64,000 nucleotides of DNA from assembly GCF_900156435.1 (NCBI RefSeq), contig NZ_FTPQ01000003.1, forward strand, positions 248,001 through 312,000, in the 5' to 3' direction. The stretch comes from Microbacterium sp. RU1D. GTDB taxonomy: Bacteria; Actinomycetota; Actinomycetes; Actinomycetales; Microbacteriaceae. Positions 26,257-35,858 of the stretch are shown piece after piece; position 1 is the first letter of the stretch, and every line of letters begins with the position of its first letter. A program made the position numbers and the translations under genes. Under the pieces are notes generated by a model. The model was not told the origin of the DNA and did no database searches. It saw only the letters and a list, made by a program, of their open reading frames with translations.

Positions 26257-26823
26257 GCGGGCCAGGACCGCGCCGGCCGCCTCGATCTCGCGCAACGCCG
26301 CGGCACTCGAGTCCGGGTGGACCCCGGCGATCAGGTCGGTGAGCACACGCACGTCGCGGCCCGCCGCCACCGCATCCAGACTCGACGCTCGCACGCAGTA
26401 GTCGGTCGCGATGCCGACGATGTCGATGTCGCGGATGCCGTGGGCCTCGAGGATCTGCGCGGCCGTCTCGCCGTCATCGGACACGCCCTCGAAGAGCGAG
26501 TACGCGGGCTTGCCCTGCCCCTTCTTGAGGTGGTGGGTGACCCGCGTGGTGTCGAACACCTCGTCGTAGTCGGCGCCGTAGGTGCCGCCGACGCAGTGCA
26601 CGGGCCAGGTGTCGACGAAATCGGGGGTGGGAGAGAAGTGCCCGCCGTTGTCGTCGTCGCCGTGATGCCAGTCGCGGGAGGCCACCACGACCGCGTAGTC
26701 GTCGGCGTGCGCGTCGAGGTAGCGCGAGATGCGGGCGGCGACCTCGTCGCCTCCCTCGACGCCCAGCGCCCCGCGCTCGGTGAAGTCGTTCTGGACGTCG
26801 ACGATGAACAGGGCCCGGCTCAT
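26245..26823 (-). CDS. pncA: Nicotinamidase
   Basis: 192 aa isochorismatase-fold hydrolase converting nicotinamide to nicotinate for NAD salvage. Catalytic triad visible: D9 (FIVDVQNDF), K100 or K101 (THHLKKGQGK) and C143 (GIATDYCVRAS); metal site in DWH and GHF (51-63). The cis-peptide region GIAT precedes the cysteine. A -10-like box sits six bases before ATG 26823. Confidence 0.93.
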   Translation of the reverse strand: MSRALFIVDVQNDFTERGALGVEGGDEVAARISRYLDAHADDYAVVVASRDWHHGDDDNGGHFSPTPDFVDTWPVHCVGGTYGADYDEVFDTTRVTHHLKKGQGKPAYSLFEGVSDDGETAAQILEAHGIRDIDIVGIATDYCVRASSLDAVAAGRDVRVLTDLIAGVHPDSSAAALREIEAAGAVLARSTD

Positions 26824-26829
26824 GGGACG

Positions 26830-26835
26830 AGCCTA
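26830..26835 (-). promoter_or_regulatory. Leaderless-type -10 box of pncA
   Basis: TAGGCT on the minus strand with exactly six bases (26829-26824) before the ATG, putting the transcription start at or next to the A of the start codon. No ribosome site is present. Confidence 0.55.
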
Positions 26836-26917
26836 CGCGTGCCGGACGACTCCGCGCCGTTCGGCTCCGCGGCGACGTCCTCCACGGATGCTGCGCAGGT
26901 CTGCGCCGGGGATCGTC

Positions 26918-27313
26918 TCAGCCGCGCACGAACAGCAGCACGATCGAGGCCGCGAAGGCGACGACGCCCAGGGTGAGGACGCCGGCGGCGAGCAGGGAGA
27001 CGAAGCGCACCACGGGCGAGGAGCGGGTGAGCCGCATGCGATGCGCGACCCCGCGGCGGTAGAAGATGTCGACCATGTCGGCCGAACCGATCTTCGCGTC
27101 GTCGTGCGCCGACAGCGGAGCCTCGTTGACGCCGCCTCGATCGTCGAACCACCGGACGACGCGGCCGCCGTCCACGCTCTCGACCACGGCCCTCGTCGGC
27201 ATCCATGTGCCGTCGAGCAGCAACAGGAACACCGCCGCGAACGCGAGGAGCAACCCGCCGCCCAGACCCACCCACGTGAAGATCTCGATGAGGGCATCGA
27301 GGGCGTTCGACAC
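26918..27313 (-). CDS. Small membrane protein with two transmembrane segments
   Basis: 131 aa. Hydrophobic segments at about 10-33 and 103-128 flank a soluble middle (TRAVVESVDGGRVVRWFDDR, then MVDIFYRRG). GTG 27313 has AGGAGCACCC upstream. A TAGGCT -10-like box near 27365-27370 could start its mRNA. No family recognised. Confidence 0.7.
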   Translation of the reverse strand: MSNALDALIEIFTWVGLGGGLLLAFAAVFLLLLDGTWMPTRAVVESVDGGRVVRWFDDRGGVNEAPLSAHDDAKIGSADMVDIFYRRGVAHRMRLTRSSPVVRFVSLLAAGVLTLGVVAFAASIVLLFVRG

Positions 27314-27550
27314 GGGTGCTCCTGCGGGCTGACGACACGTCTCGCAATCGCGGAACGGTTCTGTTCAGCCTATCGGGATGCCGCGAATGAACCCTTGCCG
27401 GCTCGGGCGTCGGGCCCCGGGTCCGCGCGGCGCTGACTCGTGGGTTCGCTGCCGTCCGTCACACAGCTGGCCCGTGGATTCGGACGCACGCTGGGTGCTG
27501 GCGGGGCACTCGGCTACCCCGAGGATGCCGTCCGCCCCGCGGACGGAAGA

Positions 27551-27585
27551 AAGGCCCCCACCCGGTGGAAGCGGGTGGGGGCCTT
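27551..27585 (-). terminator. Intrinsic terminator of tRNA-Thr
   Basis: Perfect 14-bp stem (27572-27585 with 27551-27564) and a 7-nt loop, followed on the minus strand by TTCTTCC. It begins five bases after the tRNA 3' end. The rest of 27314-27550 contains no gene. Confidence 0.85.
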
Positions 27586-27589
27586 CGGA

Positions 27590-27661
27590 GCCGCCTAAGG
27601 GAATCGAACCCTTGACCTATTCATTACGAGTGAATCGCTCTGCCGTCTGAGCTAAGGCGGC
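27590..27661 (-). tRNA. tRNA-Thr(CGU)
   Basis: 72 nt cloverleaf on the minus strand: acceptor GCCGCCT/AGGCGGC, D arm GCTC/GAGC, anticodon stem ATTCA/TGAAT with loop CTCGTAA (anticodon CGT, reads ACG), T arm AAGGG-TTCGATT-CCCTT. CCA is not encoded. A TAAGAT box about 33 nt upstream may be the -10. Confidence 0.95.
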
Positions 27662-27726
27662 ATGTGCGCGCTGTCGCGTGCACGATCATCGATCTTACAT
27701 GCTCCAGCGGCCCGTGCGGTACGCGG

Positions 27727-28398
27727 TCAGTAATCGCCGCTCGCGGAACGGTCGGCGAGGATGTCGCGGCTCGACGACAGGCCCAGTCGGGAGGCGCCCG
27801 CGGCGATCATCTCCTCGGCGGCGGCACGCGTACGAACGCCCCCGGACGCCTTCACCGCGGCGCGGTCTCCGACCGTGCGCTTCATCAGCTGCACCGCGTG
27901 GACGGTGGCGCCGCCCGCGGGGTGGAAGCCCGTCGACGTCTTGACGAAGTCGGCTCCCGCGGCCACAGCGGCCTCGCACACGGCGACGATGGCGTCATCG
28001 GACAGCGCAGCGGACTCGATGATGACCTTCAGGACGGTCGGCGCCGGCGCCGCGGTGCGGACGGCGCGGACCTCGGCCTCGACGATGTCGTAGCGTCCCT
28101 CGATGGCGGCTCCGATGTCGATGACCATGTCGATCTCGTGCGCGCCCTGCGCCACCGACAGCGCCGCCTCGGCGGCCTTCACCTCGGCGTGGTGCTTGCC
28201 GCTCGGGAAGCCGCACACGACGGCCAGCTTCAGCCCCTCGGGCAGCTCGACCGGCAGGAACGAGGGCGACAGGCACACGCTGTAGGTGCCGAGTTCGGCG
28301 CCCTCCGCGATGACGCGCTCCACGTCGGCGCGGGTGGCCTCGGGCTTGAGCAGGGTGTGGTCGATGTAGCTCGCCAGGTCGGCGATGGGCGCGGTCAT
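27727..28398 (-). CDS. deoC: Deoxyribose-phosphate aldolase
   Basis: 223 aa class I aldolase that splits 2-deoxyribose 5-phosphate into glyceraldehyde 3-phosphate and acetaldehyde in deoxynucleoside breakdown. Family markers: [11 protein letters not shown] (12-22), HEIDMVID (88-95, active-site D90) and Schiff-base K153 in DFVKTSTGF, then the second lysine in [13 protein letters not shown] 28398 has GAGGAG upstream. No other deo genes are nearby. Confidence 0.95.
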   Translation of the reverse strand: MTAPIADLASYIDHTLLKPEATRADVERVIAEGAELGTYSVCLSPSFLPVELPEGLKLAVVCGFPSGKHHAEVKAAEAALSVAQGAHEIDMVIDIGAAIEGRYDIVEAEVRAVRTAAPAPTVLKVIIESAALSDDAIVAVCEAAVAAGADFVKTSTGFHPAGGATVHAVQLMKRTVGDRAAVKASGGVRTRAAAEEMIAAGASRLGLSSSRDILADRSASGDY

Positions 28399-28454
28399 AG
28401 GGGTCTCCTCGGGATGTGACGGATCAAGCGTAGGCGCACGCGGGCGCCTCGGCG

Positions 28455-29996
28455 CTACTCGCAGCGCAGGTCGGGGGCGGGAACGGTGTCGTCGATGAGG
28501 TAGTCGTCGACGGCTGTGTTCACGCAGTCGTCGCCCTTGTTGTAAGCGAGGTGCCCCTCGCCCACGTAGGTGACCAGCACGCCCTGGGAGAGCTGGTCGG
28601 CGAGCGCCTGGGCTTCGGCGTAAGGCGTGGCCGGGTCACCCGTGGTGCCCAGCACGAGGATCGGCGGCGACCCCGGGGCCGTGATGGCGGCGGGTCGGCC
28701 GGTGGGCGAGGCCGGCCAGGCTGCGCACGCGTCGGGACCGACCCAGTACGGCGCGACGACGGGGGCCTTCTGCGCGAGCTCCTGCTCGATCGCCGTCTCG
28801 TCGGCGTCGTCCTCGCGGGGGTAGTCGACGCAGTTGTAGGCGCGCAGGGCCTGCATGGTGTTGTCGGTGTACTGCCCGTCGACCCGACCGTTGTAGAAGT
28901 CGGCGAGTTGGAAGGCGACAGAGGCGTCGCCGTTCTGCACGTCGGCGAGGGCCACGCGAAGGTACGGCCAGTTCTGATCGCTGTAGAGCGCGGCGACGAT
29001 GGCCGTGAGCAGGGTGTCGGCGCCGAGGAGGCGCCCGTCGGGAGCTGCGAGCGGGCGCGAGTCGGCGCGGGCCAGCATGGAGGCCACATCGTCCATCGCG
29101 TCGTCGACCGACCCGGAGAACGGGCACTCCGAGGTCCGCAGGCAGTCGGCCATGAAGGCGCGCAACGCGTTCTCGAAGCCGACGGCCTGCGCGATGCCGC
29201 TCTCGCTCGAGGCGAGGCTCGGGTCGATGCCGCCGTCCAGCACCATGCGCCCGACGCGTTCCGGGAACAGCCCGGCGTACGTCGCGCCCAGCAGGGAGCC
29301 GTAGGAGAAGCCGAGGTAGTTCAGCTTCTCGTCGCCGAGCACGGCGCGCAGCAGGTCCATGTCGCGTGCGGCGTTCTCCGTGGAGATGTAGGGCAGGATG
29401 CCGTCGCTCCCCGCCTCGCACGCCTTCGCGAAACCAGCCTGTCGCTGCTCGAGGGCGGCGTTGCGCTCGTCGCTCCCGCGCGCTCCGGGCGGGACGTCGT
29501 AGAGGTAGGCATCCATCCCCGCAGCGTCGTAGCAGGACACCGCCGTCGACTGTCCGACCCCGCGTGGATCGAACCCGACGACGTCAAACGACCGGGTGAG
29601 CGCCTCGTCGGCGACCAACGACAGCGAGTCGCGGACCGTGTCGACCCCGCTCACGCCCGGACCTCCCGGATTGGTCAGCAGCGACCCGAGGGGCTCGCCC
29701 GACGTTGCGCGATGGCGGACGACAGCGAGCTGGAGCTCGCCCGCCGAGGGGTCGGAGTAGTCGCGCGGCGCGGTGACCGTCGTGCAGTCGAACCCGGCGC
29801 TCCCGCACGCCGTCCAGGTCAAGGTCTGCCCGTAATAGGGCAGCAGAGCGGCTTCGACGCCCTGCGTCTGCGGGGCGAGCGAGCGGCCGCCGTCGGGGGC
29901 CATGGGCGGGATCTGCGCGTAGAGGCAGCCCGTCAGCGCGAGAACGACACCCGCGAGTCCCGCGACCACCGCGGTCAGGCGCCGGCGCACGCTCAC
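28455..29996 (-). CDS. Secreted alpha/beta-hydrolase lipoprotein (tripeptidyl-aminopeptidase-like)
   Basis: 513 aa. Lipoprotein signal with lipobox LTGC (C24). Alpha/beta hydrolase domain with oxyanion stretch [20 protein letters not shown] and nucleophile elbow [20 protein letters not shown]; the TAP-like C-terminal domain holds the late Asp and the His of GEGHLAYN. It resembles Streptomyces tripeptidyl aminopeptidase and its exported relatives that trim peptides. The GTG start at 29996 overlaps the holB stop by 4 bp, an odd pairing of a secreted hydrolase with a replication gene, though common in this family of bacteria. Confidence 0.9.
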   Translation of the reverse strand: MSVRRRLTAVVAGLAGVVLALTGCLYAQIPPMAPDGGRSLAPQTQGVEAALLPYYGQTLTWTACGSAGFDCTTVTAPRDYSDPSAGELQLAVVRHRATSGEPLGSLLTNPGGPGVSGVDTVRDSLSLVADEALTRSFDVVGFDPRGVGQSTAVSCYDAAGMDAYLYDVPPGARGSDERNAALEQRQAGFAKACEAGSDGILPYISTENAARDMDLLRAVLGDEKLNYLGFSYGSLLGATYAGLFPERVGRMVLDGGIDPSLASSESGIAQAVGFENALRAFMADCLRTSECPFSGSVDDAMDDVASMLARADSRPLAAPDGRLLGADTLLTAIVAALYSDQNWPYLRVALADVQNGDASVAFQLADFYNGRVDGQYTDNTMQALRAYNCVDYPREDDADETAIEQELAQKAPVVAPYWVGPDACAAWPASPTGRPAAITAPGSPPILVLGTTGDPATPYAEAQALADQLSQGVLVTYVGEGHLAYNKGDDCVNTAVDDYLIDDTVPAPDLRCE

Positions 29997-31171
29997 GGTG
30001 CGGACCCGTTCGCCACGGTAATCATGAGGCTCTCCAGCGCGAGCAGCGGCGCGGCGTTCTGTTCGAGGTTGCGACGGGTCATCGAGATGCGGTCGAGCAC
30101 GCCGAGGGTGCGCGCGGGCGTCCACTGCGTGGCCAGCGCTCGGAGGGCGTCGAGACGCTCGACGTTGACCAGGTCGGCCTCGCGTCCGTACTGGACCATC
30201 ACGACGTCGCGGAACAGCGACTGGAGGTCGGTGAGGACGCGGTCGATCCCGTCGCGCAGGCTCCGGGTGGCTCGCCGCTTCTGGTCGTCTTCGAGCGCGT
30301 TCACCTGTCCTCGTACCGACGGGGGCACGGCGGCCCCCTCGGCCACGCCGAGCATGCGGAGAAGGGCCCGACGCTCTTCTTCGTCGCGAGTGGCGGTGAG
30401 CGCCTTGGCGTCGTCGGTGGCCAGACGCACGATCCGTCCGGCGACCTCGACGGCGTCGCCGATCCCCCGCACGGCCAGCACCGCCGCGAGGGTCTCGGCG
30501 CGGCGGGCACGCGCGTCGTCGTCGGTGGCGAGGCGCTGAGCCATGCCGATGTGCCGCTGTGCATGGCGCGCCGACTCTTCGGCCACGTCGGGCGTGACCC
30601 CGGTGCGCTCCACGATCAGGCCGGCGACGTCGGCGACGGAGGGTTCGCGCAGCCGGAGGACGCGGACGCGCGAGCGGATCGTGGGGAGAAGGTCGGCGTC
30701 GCTCGGTGCGCACAGCACCCAGACGGTCTTCTCCGGCGGCTCTTCCAACGCTTTCAGCAGTACGTTCGACGTGCGCTCGGCCATGCGGTCGGCATCCTCG
30801 ACGACGATCACACGGTGTCGGCCGAGCGACGGGGCGAAGGAGGCGCGCTCGACGAGACGACGCGCCTCGTCGATGCGGATGACGACCTGCTCCGTGCGCA
30901 GAGCCGTGAGGTCGGGATGGGTGCGCGCGAGCACCTGATGCTGCGCCCGTTCGTCGCCCGGGTCGGCGATGAGCGCCGCTGCGAAGGCATAGGCGAGGGT
31001 GGAACGACCCGAGCCGGGCGGGCCGGTGATGAGCCACGCGTGGGCGAGCGCCGAGGGGTCGGATGCCGCGTTGCGCAGCGTCGCGACGGCCTCGTCCTGG
31101 CCCCATACGGCGTCCCACGGGAAGGGGGCCGCGTCGGCGGCCCGCGAAGACGGCTCGAGCGCGACGGACAT
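29993..31171 (-). CDS. holB: DNA polymerase III delta-prime subunit
   Basis: 392 aa AAA+ clamp-loader subunit. WDAVWGQDEAVATLRNA and HAWLITGPPGSGRST open the domain; the P-loop has Arg where an active ATPase has Lys, expected because delta-prime does not hydrolyse ATP. The sensor-like segment LLKALEEPPEKTVWVL is present. It sits between tmk and the lipoprotein hydrolase, the usual tmk-holB order of actinobacteria. Start ATG 31171, with a -10-like TAGGGT seven bases upstream. Confidence 0.92.
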   Translation of the reverse strand: MSVALEPSSRAADAAPFPWDAVWGQDEAVATLRNAASDPSALAHAWLITGPPGSGRSTLAYAFAAALIADPGDERAQHQVLARTHPDLTALRTEQVVIRIDEARRLVERASFAPSLGRHRVIVVEDADRMAERTSNVLLKALEEPPEKTVWVLCAPSDADLLPTIRSRVRVLRLREPSVADVAGLIVERTGVTPDVAEESARHAQRHIGMAQRLATDDDARARRAETLAAVLAVRGIGDAVEVAGRIVRLATDDAKALTATRDEEERRALLRMLGVAEGAAVPPSVRGQVNALEDDQKRRATRSLRDGIDRVLTDLQSLFRDVVMVQYGREADLVNVERLDALRALATQWTPARTLGVLDRISMTRRNLEQNAAPLLALESLMITVANGSAP

Positions 31172-31178
31172 GCGTTCC

Positions 31179-31184
31179 ACCCTA
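31179..31184 (-). promoter_or_regulatory. Leaderless-type -10 box of holB
   Basis: TAGGGT on the minus strand, seven bases before the holB ATG. This gives holB a possible start of its own inside the topA-tmk-holB group. Confidence 0.4.
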
Positions 31185-31236
31185 ATCCCGGGGTCGGACA
31201 GCGCTGCTGGGCATCGACTGTCGGTGTCGCCCCGCC

Positions 31237-31911
31237 TCAGCGCAGGCGCGCCGCAACGGCATCCCGCACCCGCTCCGCGAGGATCTCGGGCGCTTGGGTC
31301 GCGTCGAGAACGACGAAGCGCCCCGGCTCTCGCCGCGCGAGGTCGAGGAAGCCTGCCCGCACGCGCGCGTGGAAGTCGCTCTTCTCGGCTTCGAGCCGGT
31401 CGAAGGGCTTGTCGTCGGCGTCCAGCCGTTGACGCGCCGCCGCCGGATCGAGGTCGAGCAGCACGGTGAGGTCGGGCAGCAGGCCCCCCGTCGCCCAGAG
31501 CGACAACGCGCGCACGTCGTCGGCATCGAGCACGCGACCAGCCCCCTGGTAGGCGACCGACGAGTCGAGGTAACGGTCCTGGATGACGACATCGCCGCGG
31601 GCGATGGCCGGCTGTACGACGGTCTCCACGTGATGAGCGCGATCGGCGGCATACAACAGGGCCTCGGCGCGCGCGGCGATGTGACCGCGGTGGTGCAGCA
31701 CGATCTCGCGGATCCGCGCGCCCACCTCGGTGCCCCCGGGCTCGCGCGTGCGCACGACGTCGCGGCCCTGGGCGACGAGCCACTCCTCGAGCATCGACGC
31801 CTGGGTCGTCTTGCCCGCCCCGTCTCCACCTTCGAAGGTGACGAACAGACCGGGGCCCCCGGCCGATGCCGCCCGAGGGGCATGCAGCGGCCGGGGCTCG
31901 AGGCCGGTCAC
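31237..31911 (-). CDS. tmk: Thymidylate kinase
   Basis: 224 aa. Phosphorylates dTMP to dTDP. P-loop FEGGDGAGKTTQ, DR(E/Y) box TREPGGT, VIQDRYLDSSVAYQGAGR with the dTMP-binding DRY motif, and a lid region near DFHARVRAGF. A proline/alanine-rich extension of about 20 residues precedes the core. GTG 31911 overlaps the topA stop by 4 bp, so tmk is translated with topA. Confidence 0.94.
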   Translation of the reverse strand: MTGLEPRPLHAPRAASAGGPGLFVTFEGGDGAGKTTQASMLEEWLVAQGRDVVRTREPGGTEVGARIREIVLHHRGHIAARAEALLYAADRAHHVETVVQPAIARGDVVIQDRYLDSSVAYQGAGRVLDADDVRALSLWATGGLLPDLTVLLDLDPAAARQRLDADDKPFDRLEAEKSDFHARVRAGFLDLARREPGRFVVLDATQAPEILAERVRDAVAARLR

Positions 31912-34853
31912 GAGTTCGTCGCCGGGGCCTTGCGGGTGGTCGAGGTCGTCTTGGCCGCCGTGGTCTTGGCTGCGGCTGCGGTCGTCTTCGTCGCTGCGGT
32001 CTTGGCTGCGGTCGTCTTCGCTGCTGCGGTCTTGGTCGCTGCGGTCTTTGCAGCGGTCGTCTTCGCTGCTGCGGTCTTGGTCGCCGTGGTCTTCGCCGCG
32101 GTCGACTTCGCAGCGGTCGTCTTCGCTGCAGCCGTCTTGGCCGCCGTCGTCTTGGTCGCCGTCGTCTTGGCCGCGGCCGTCTTCCGGGCCGCGGTCGCCT
32201 TCTTGGGCGCGGGGCCCTTGGCGCGCTTGTCGGCGATCAGTTCGACCGCGCGCTCGAACGTGATCTCCATCGCGTTCTCACCACGGGGAACGGTGGCGTT
32301 CGTCTCTCCGTCGGTGACGTAGGGCCCGAAGCGGCCGTCCTTCAGCTTGATCGGTTTGCCGCTGACCGGGTCGGCGTCGAATTCCTTCAACGCGCTCGAC
32401 GCTCGACGCGCACCGTACTTCGGCTCGGCGTACTTCGCGAGCGCCTCTTCGAGCGTGATGTCGAAGATCTGCTGCTCGTTGTCGAGGGAACGCGAGTCGG
32501 TCCCCTTCTTCAGGTAGGGCCCGAAACGACCGTTCTGCGCGGTGATCTCATCGCCGGTCGCCGGGTCGGCGCCCACGACGCGCGGAAGCGAGAGCAGCTG
32601 CAGGGCCGCATCAAGCTCGATCGTGTCGACCGACATCGACCGGAAGAGCGACGCCGTGCGCGGCTTCGGGGCCGCCTCCTTCTTCGCGCCCCGCTTCTTC
32701 GGAGCGTCGACGACTTCGCCCGTGGATTGATCGACCTCGTCGGGCTCCTCGGCGTCGACCTCCTGCACGTAGGGCCCGAAGCGGCCGTCCTTCACGACGA
32801 CGAGCTTGCCGTTCTCGGGGTTCTCCCCCAGCACGCGGTCGCCGGCGACGGGCGCATCGATTAGCTCCTGCGCCTTCTCGGGAGTGAGCTCGTCGGGCGC
32901 GAGGTCTTCGGGGATGTTCACGATGCGCGGCTTCGCGTCGGCATCCGCCGTCGGGTCGGTGACCTCGAGGTAGGGGCCGTACTTGCCGAACCGCAGCGTG
33001 GCGGTGTCGGTGATCCGCGTCGAATTGAGCTCGCGCGCGTCGATCTCCCCGAGGTTGTCGACGATGTGCCGCAGACCGACCTGCTTGTCGGAACCGAAGT
33101 AGAAGGACTTCAACCACTCGGTGCGGCGCTGCTCGCCGCGGGCGATGGCGTCGAGATCGTCCTCCAGCGCGGCGGTGAAGTCGTAGTCGACCAGGTCGGC
33201 GAAGTGCTCCTCGAGCAGCCGCACGACGCTGAAGGCGAGCCAGCTCGGGACGAGCGCTTGCCCTCGCTTGGTGACGTACCCACGGTCGAGGATGACGCCG
33301 ATGATGCTCGCGAAGGTCGACGGGCGACCGATGCCCTTCTCTTCCAGCGCCTTGACCAGGCTCGCCTCCGTGTAGCGGGGCTTGGGGGAGGTGCTGTGAC
33401 CCTTCGGCTCCACGTCGCTCATCGCGAGGTCGTCGCCCACGGCGACAGCGGGCAACGACTGGTCCGCGTCGTCGTCGTTGCGCTTCTCGTCTGCTCCCTC
33501 TTCATACGCCTCGAGGAAGCCCTTGAAGGTATAGACGGTTCCGGATGCCGTGAACTCGGCGACCTGCGCCGCCGCCTGCACCGTCAGGGTGACGGTCGTC
33601 GTCTCGTACTTGGCATCCGACATCTGGCTGGCGACGGTGCGCTTCCAGATGAGGTCGTAGAGCTTCTGCTCGTCGCGGTCGAGCGATGAGGCGAGCGAGG
33701 CCGGGGTGCGGAAGGTGTCGCCCGACGGGCGGATGGCCTCGTGCGCCTCCTGCGCGTTCTTCGACTTGCTCTTATAGACGCGGGGATTGGCCGGCACGGC
33801 CTTGTCGCCGTACAGGGCCACCGCCTGCGCGCGGGCCGCCGAGATGGCCTGCCCGGACAATGCCACCGAGTCGGTTCGCATATAGGTGATGAAGCCCTTC
33901 TCGTACAGACGCTGAGCGACGCCCATGGCGTGCTTCGCGCTCATCGAGAGCTTGCGTCCGGCCTCCTGCTGCATGGTGGAGGTCGTGAACGGGGCGCGGG
34001 GGCTGCGAGTACCCGGCTTCGCCTCGACCTTGGCGACCGAGGCTCGACCTGCGGCGGTGATCGCGTCGGCCAGTGCGCGGGCGGCGGCCTCGTCGAGGAC
34101 GACGACGGCCTTCTTGAGCCGGCCGTTGTCGTCGTAGTCGCCACCGCGCGCGATGGGCGCCCCGTCGAGGCGGTTCAGACGCGTGGTGAACGATGAGCCC
34201 GACTGCGAGGCGAGCGCTTCGACGTCCCAGTACGACGCCGACACGAAGGCCATGCGCTCGCGCTCGCGCTCGACGACCATGCGGGTGGCGGCGGACTGTA
34301 CGCGGCCGGCGCTGAGCGCCGTGCCCTCGCGACCCGAGCCGACCTTGCGCCACAGCACCGGCGAGACATCCCAGCCGTACAGACGGTCGAGGACGCGGCG
34401 CGTCTCCTGTGCGTCGACGAGGGAGACGTCGAGGTCGCGTGTGTGCTCCGCGGCATCGCGGATGGCGTCCTTCGTGATCTCGTGGAAGATCATGCGGCGG
34501 ACGGGGACCTTGGGCTTGAGGACCTCGAGCAGGTGCCACGCGATGGCTTCGCCCTCGCGGTCACCATCAGTGGCGAGCAGGACTTCGTCGGCGGTCTTCA
34601 GGGCGCGCTTGAGCTCGGCGACCGTCTTCGTCTTGCGGTCGTTGACCACGTAGAAGGGGTCGAAGTCGTTCTCGACGTCGATGGAGTACTTGCCGTACGC
34701 CGCCTTCTTGTCGGCCGGGATCTCCTTCTTCGACGCCAGGTCGCGGATATGACCGACCGAACTGAGCACCTCGTAGTCGTCGCCGAGGTATCCCTGGATC
34801 GACTTCATCTTCGTCGGGGACTCGACGATGACGAGCTTCTTTCCGTTTGCCAC
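31908..34853 (-). CDS. topA: DNA topoisomerase I
   Basis: 981 aa type IA topoisomerase that relaxes negative supercoils. N-terminal TOPRIM domain (LVIVESPTKMKSI, ATDGDREGEAIAWH), catalytic Y324 in ITYMRTDS, then several C-terminal repeat modules of the FGPY type (GPYV, GPYL) that replace zinc fingers as in other actinobacteria. The final 100 or so residues (encoded at about 31911-32210) are almost only Lys, Ala and Thr in KTxAAKT-like repeats, a histone-like DNA-binding tail. GTG 34853 has GAAAGGA upstream. Confidence 0.95.
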   Translation of the reverse strand: MANGKKLVIVESPTKMKSIQGYLGDDYEVLSSVGHIRDLASKKEIPADKKAAYGKYSIDVENDFDPFYVVNDRKTKTVAELKRALKTADEVLLATDGDREGEAIAWHLLEVLKPKVPVRRMIFHEITKDAIRDAAEHTRDLDVSLVDAQETRRVLDRLYGWDVSPVLWRKVGSGREGTALSAGRVQSAATRMVVERERERMAFVSASYWDVEALASQSGSSFTTRLNRLDGAPIARGGDYDDNGRLKKAVVVLDEAAARALADAITAAGRASVAKVEAKPGTRSPRAPFTTSTMQQEAGRKLSMSAKHAMGVAQRLYEKGFITYMRTDSVALSGQAISAARAQAVALYGDKAVPANPRVYKSKSKNAQEAHEAIRPSGDTFRTPASLASSLDRDEQKLYDLIWKRTVASQMSDAKYETTTVTLTVQAAAQVAEFTASGTVYTFKGFLEAYEEGADEKRNDDDADQSLPAVAVGDDLAMSDVEPKGHSTSPKPRYTEASLVKALEEKGIGRPSTFASIIGVILDRGYVTKRGQALVPSWLAFSVVRLLEEHFADLVDYDFTAALEDDLDAIARGEQRRTEWLKSFYFGSDKQVGLRHIVDNLGEIDARELNSTRITDTATLRFGKYGPYLEVTDPTADADAKPRIVNIPEDLAPDELTPEKAQELIDAPVAGDRVLGENPENGKLVVVKDGRFGPYVQEVDAEEPDEVDQSTGEVVDAPKKRGAKKEAAPKPRTASLFRSMSVDTIELDAALQLLSLPRVVGADPATGDEITAQNGRFGPYLKKGTDSRSLDNEQQIFDITLEEALAKYAEPKYGARRASSALKEFDADPVSGKPIKLKDGRFGPYVTDGETNATVPRGENAMEITFERAVELIADKRAKGPAPKKATAARKTAAAKTTATKTTAAKTAAAKTTAAKSTAAKTTATKTAAAKTTAAKTAATKTAAAKTTAAKTAATKTTAAAAKTTAAKTTSTTRKAPATNS

Positions 34854-34913
34854 TGGGGTCCTTTCTTCGATGCACACCATACACACGCCTCCCTGTTCGG
34901 GTTCCGGGAGGTC

Positions 34914-35243
34914 TCACGGGCTCGAGACATCGGGAGGTCCGGCTCGCGAGCGCGCATCGAGGGGAACTCCACCGTACGCCCCGGCGACGGTGACCGTGGC
35001 GATGAGGCCGTCGAGACGACATTCCGTCAGCTCCCACCCCGCCGCGACCGTCACTCGGGCCGCCGCGTCGCACGGATAGCCCGGCACCGCACCGCTGACC
35101 GTGTCGGCCGCCGCCAGCGCCGCCGCATCCGCTGTTCCCGCGACCCGTCGTGCGGTGACCGCCGCGCCGCCGACCGCGTCGAGCGCAACGGTCATCGCGG
35201 CGACCACCGCGACGACGCCGACGGTCGTCACGCTCCCCGCCAT
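34914..35243 (-). CDS. TadG-like pilus assembly protein
   Basis: 109 aa. One N-terminal hydrophobic segment (SVTTVGVVAVVAAMTVALDA) followed by RRVAGTADAAALAAADTVSG, the typical start of the short TadG/Rv3654c-like proteins at the end of actinobacterial Tad operons. ATG 35243 overlaps the TadE stop by one base; an ATG at 35267 is an alternative. Probably a membrane-anchored minor pilus or assembly component. Confidence 0.75.
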   Translation of the reverse strand: MAGSVTTVGVVAVVAAMTVALDAVGGAAVTARRVAGTADAAALAAADTVSGAVPGYPCDAAARVTVAAGWELTECRLDGLIATVTVAGAYGGVPLDARSRAGPPDVSSP

Positions 35244-35608
35244 CACCTGCCGCCGTCGAGGGCGCATGCCCGCGCCGCAGCGGGCGAGATCGGCAGAGCG
35301 ATCGGCAGAGCGCGCGTCGCGGACGTCGATACGCACACGAGACCGTCGCCGCGTGTCACCGTCAACGACCCGCCGGCGGCGGCGAGAGCGGCCGCCGCCC
35401 CAGCGTCGTCTCCGCGGCCGAGGAGTCGCGCCCCCTCGGTCGCCGCATGCTGCAGACGCACCGTCGTGAGGGCTGTGCCGAGCACTCCCACCCCCAGCGT
35501 CAGCACGATCAGCACAGCCGGGAGGGTGACCGCGAACTCCGCGGCGACCGCTCCGCGCTCCCCCAGGCGAGGGAGTGCGGAGGCGCCGGGCCGGCCGCGC
35601 GTTCTCAT
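35243..35608 (-). CDS. TadE-like pseudopilin
   Basis: 121 aa. GERGAVAAEFAVTLPAVLIVL (near residues 16-36) is the TadE motif: a prepilin-type Gly/Glu region followed by one membrane helix, then a small extracytoplasmic domain. Overlaps both neighbours by a few bases, so it is translationally coupled within the Tad operon. Confidence 0.85.
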   Translation of the reverse strand: MRTRGRPGASALPRLGERGAVAAEFAVTLPAVLIVLTLGVGVLGTALTTVRLQHAATEGARLLGRGDDAGAAAALAAAGGSLTVTRGDGLVCVSTSATRALPIALPISPAAARACALDGGR

Positions 35609-35841
35609 TGCACCGTCAGGGCGCGGCGGACGAGGTCGGTCAGGATGCCGCGCACCTCATCGCTGCGCATGATCATGACGAGCAGCCCGGCGAAAGCGAC
35701 CGCCGCCATCGTGGCGACGGCGTACTCGGCGGTGGCGGCACCGCGCTCGTCGAGCAGCAGCCGCCGCGCGCGGGCGCCGGTGAGCAGGGGGAACGTCGAG
35801 GCGTCGGGTGCGAAGAGGCGACGGGGGTCGAGGTCGGACAT
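35605..35841 (-). CDS. Flp-like pilin (DUF4244)
   Basis: 78 aa. After a basic leader comes DERGAATAEYAVATMAAVAF, matching the Flp pilin core where a prepilin peptidase cuts after the Gly and the mature Glu+5 follows, then one hydrophobic helix. It would be the main pilus subunit. Strong ribosome site AGAAGGAGA before ATG 35841. No prepilin peptidase gene is in the window. Confidence 0.82.
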   Translation of the reverse strand: MSDLDPRRLFAPDASTFPLLTGARARRLLLDERGAATAEYAVATMAAVAFAGLLVMIMRSDEVRGILTDLVRRALTVQ

Positions 35842-35858
35842 GGGTTCTCCTTCTTATC

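Noticed and set aside
28455-31118. An 887-codon minus-strand frame that would join the lipoprotein hydrolase to upstream sequence
   Set aside because: The upstream part overlaps holB in another frame, and a lipoprotein signal with GTG start at 29996 marks the true beginning.
29993-31171. Loss of function in HolB because the P-loop Lys is Arg
   Set aside because: Delta-prime subunits do not hydrolyse ATP and often have altered P-loops, so this is normal.
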